Source of the DNA: Actinomycetes bacterium
GTDB taxonomy: Bacteria > Actinomycetota > Acidimicrobiia > Acidimicrobiales > RAAP-2
NCBI GenBank assembly: GCA_021795095.1
Contig: JAJYPU010000120.1
Location: 1 to 5,727, forward strand
Direction of reading: 5' to 3'
DNA length: 5,727 bases
Positions 5,547-5,727 of this stretch are shown in pieces. Both the position numbers and the translations under genes were made by a program. Every line of letters starts with the position of its first letter. The stretch's first letter is position 1. The notes beneath the pieces were generated by a model. The model was not told where the DNA came from. It searched no databases and saw nothing but the letters and a program-made list of their open reading frames with translations.

Positions 5547-5727
5547 GGCTGATCCTTGGGTCAACGAGACTGGTCAGGAAGTCGAAGAAGAAGTTGATCA
5601 GCACCACGCCCACCGAGACGACGAGCACGATGCCCTGGACGAGGAGGTAGTCACTGCTCGCGATGGCCGAGATCAGGGTGTAGCCGAGTCCCGGGATACC
5701 GAGGAGGTACTGGACGACGAACCCGCC
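5539..5727 (-). CDS. Dipeptide/oligopeptide ABC transporter permease, DppB/OppB type (C-terminal fragment)
   Basis: The second channel-forming permease, of which only the last 62 codons are in the window. The fragment begins GGFVVQYLLGIPGLGYTLIS and continues with SDYLLVQGIVLV. It ends in a hydrophobic segment (INFFFDFLTSLV) and the family's characteristic end DPRI, here DPRISRE. The PGLG stretch, the DY-x3-QG stretch and DPRI near the C-terminus are diagnostic of the DppB/OppB subunit. The stop TGA (5539-5541) overlaps the start of the DppC-type gene in GTGAGTGA, an 8-nt overlap. The missing N-terminal part, and probably the substrate-binding lipoprotein gene, lie beyond the right edge. Confidence 0.93.
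   Translation of the reverse strand, partial: GGFVVQYLLGIPGLGYTLISAIASSDYLLVQGIVLVVSVGVVLINFFFDFLTSLVDPRISRE
5553..5557 (-). promoter_or_regulatory. Ribosome binding site of the DppC-type gene
   Basis: AAGGA on the - strand lies 6 nt before GTG 5546, inside the 3' end of the upstream permease gene. It favours GTG 5546 over TTG 5564. Confidence 0.7.

Overview
The window is GC-rich, fully coding bacterial chromosome, most likely from an Actinomycetota member, possibly of the Acidimicrobiia. Three things support this. DNA polymerase I is followed directly by a four-S1-domain ribosomal protein S1, the polA-rpsA order known in actinobacteria. The S1 protein closely resembles the mycobacterial type. 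The polymerase carries the actinobacterial-type O-helix, with Tyr where most bacteria have Phe. The class-level placement is an inference from remembered sequence features.

Left half, + strand: the 3' part of polA (1-1214, start outside the window) covers the thumb, palm and fingers of the polymerase domain. A 93-nt spacer follows. It holds a candidate extended -10 promoter (1220-1228) and a clear ribosome binding site for rpsA (1308-2672). rpsA encodes four S1 RNA-binding domains and ends in a short acidic tail built from a tandem repeat.

Centre: about 50 nt separate the rpsA stop from the stop of a gene arriving on the - strand. The spacer holds a perfect hairpin (2685-2726) that probably terminates transcription from both sides.

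Right half, - strand: part of a dipeptide/oligopeptide ABC importer operon, read from right to left. It contains the C-terminal end of a DppB/OppB permease (5539-5727, start outside), a DppC/OppC permease (4683-5546), a DppD/OppD ATPase (3688-4686) and a DppF/OppF ATPase (2723-3691). All three junctions are stop/start overlaps of 8, 4 and 4 nt, which points to one translationally coupled message. Together the products form the membrane channel and ATPase pair of an importer. The substrate-binding lipoprotein and the operon promoter must lie beyond the right edge.

No RNA gene, mobile element, CRISPR array or gene-free stretch above 300 nt is present. I see no sign of an undescribed system. The more noteworthy points are the natural Tyr in the polymerase nucleotide-selection site, the shared terminator hairpin, the break in the usual polA-rpsA-coaE order, the four-cysteine motifs in both ATPases and a repeated motif at both ends of S1.
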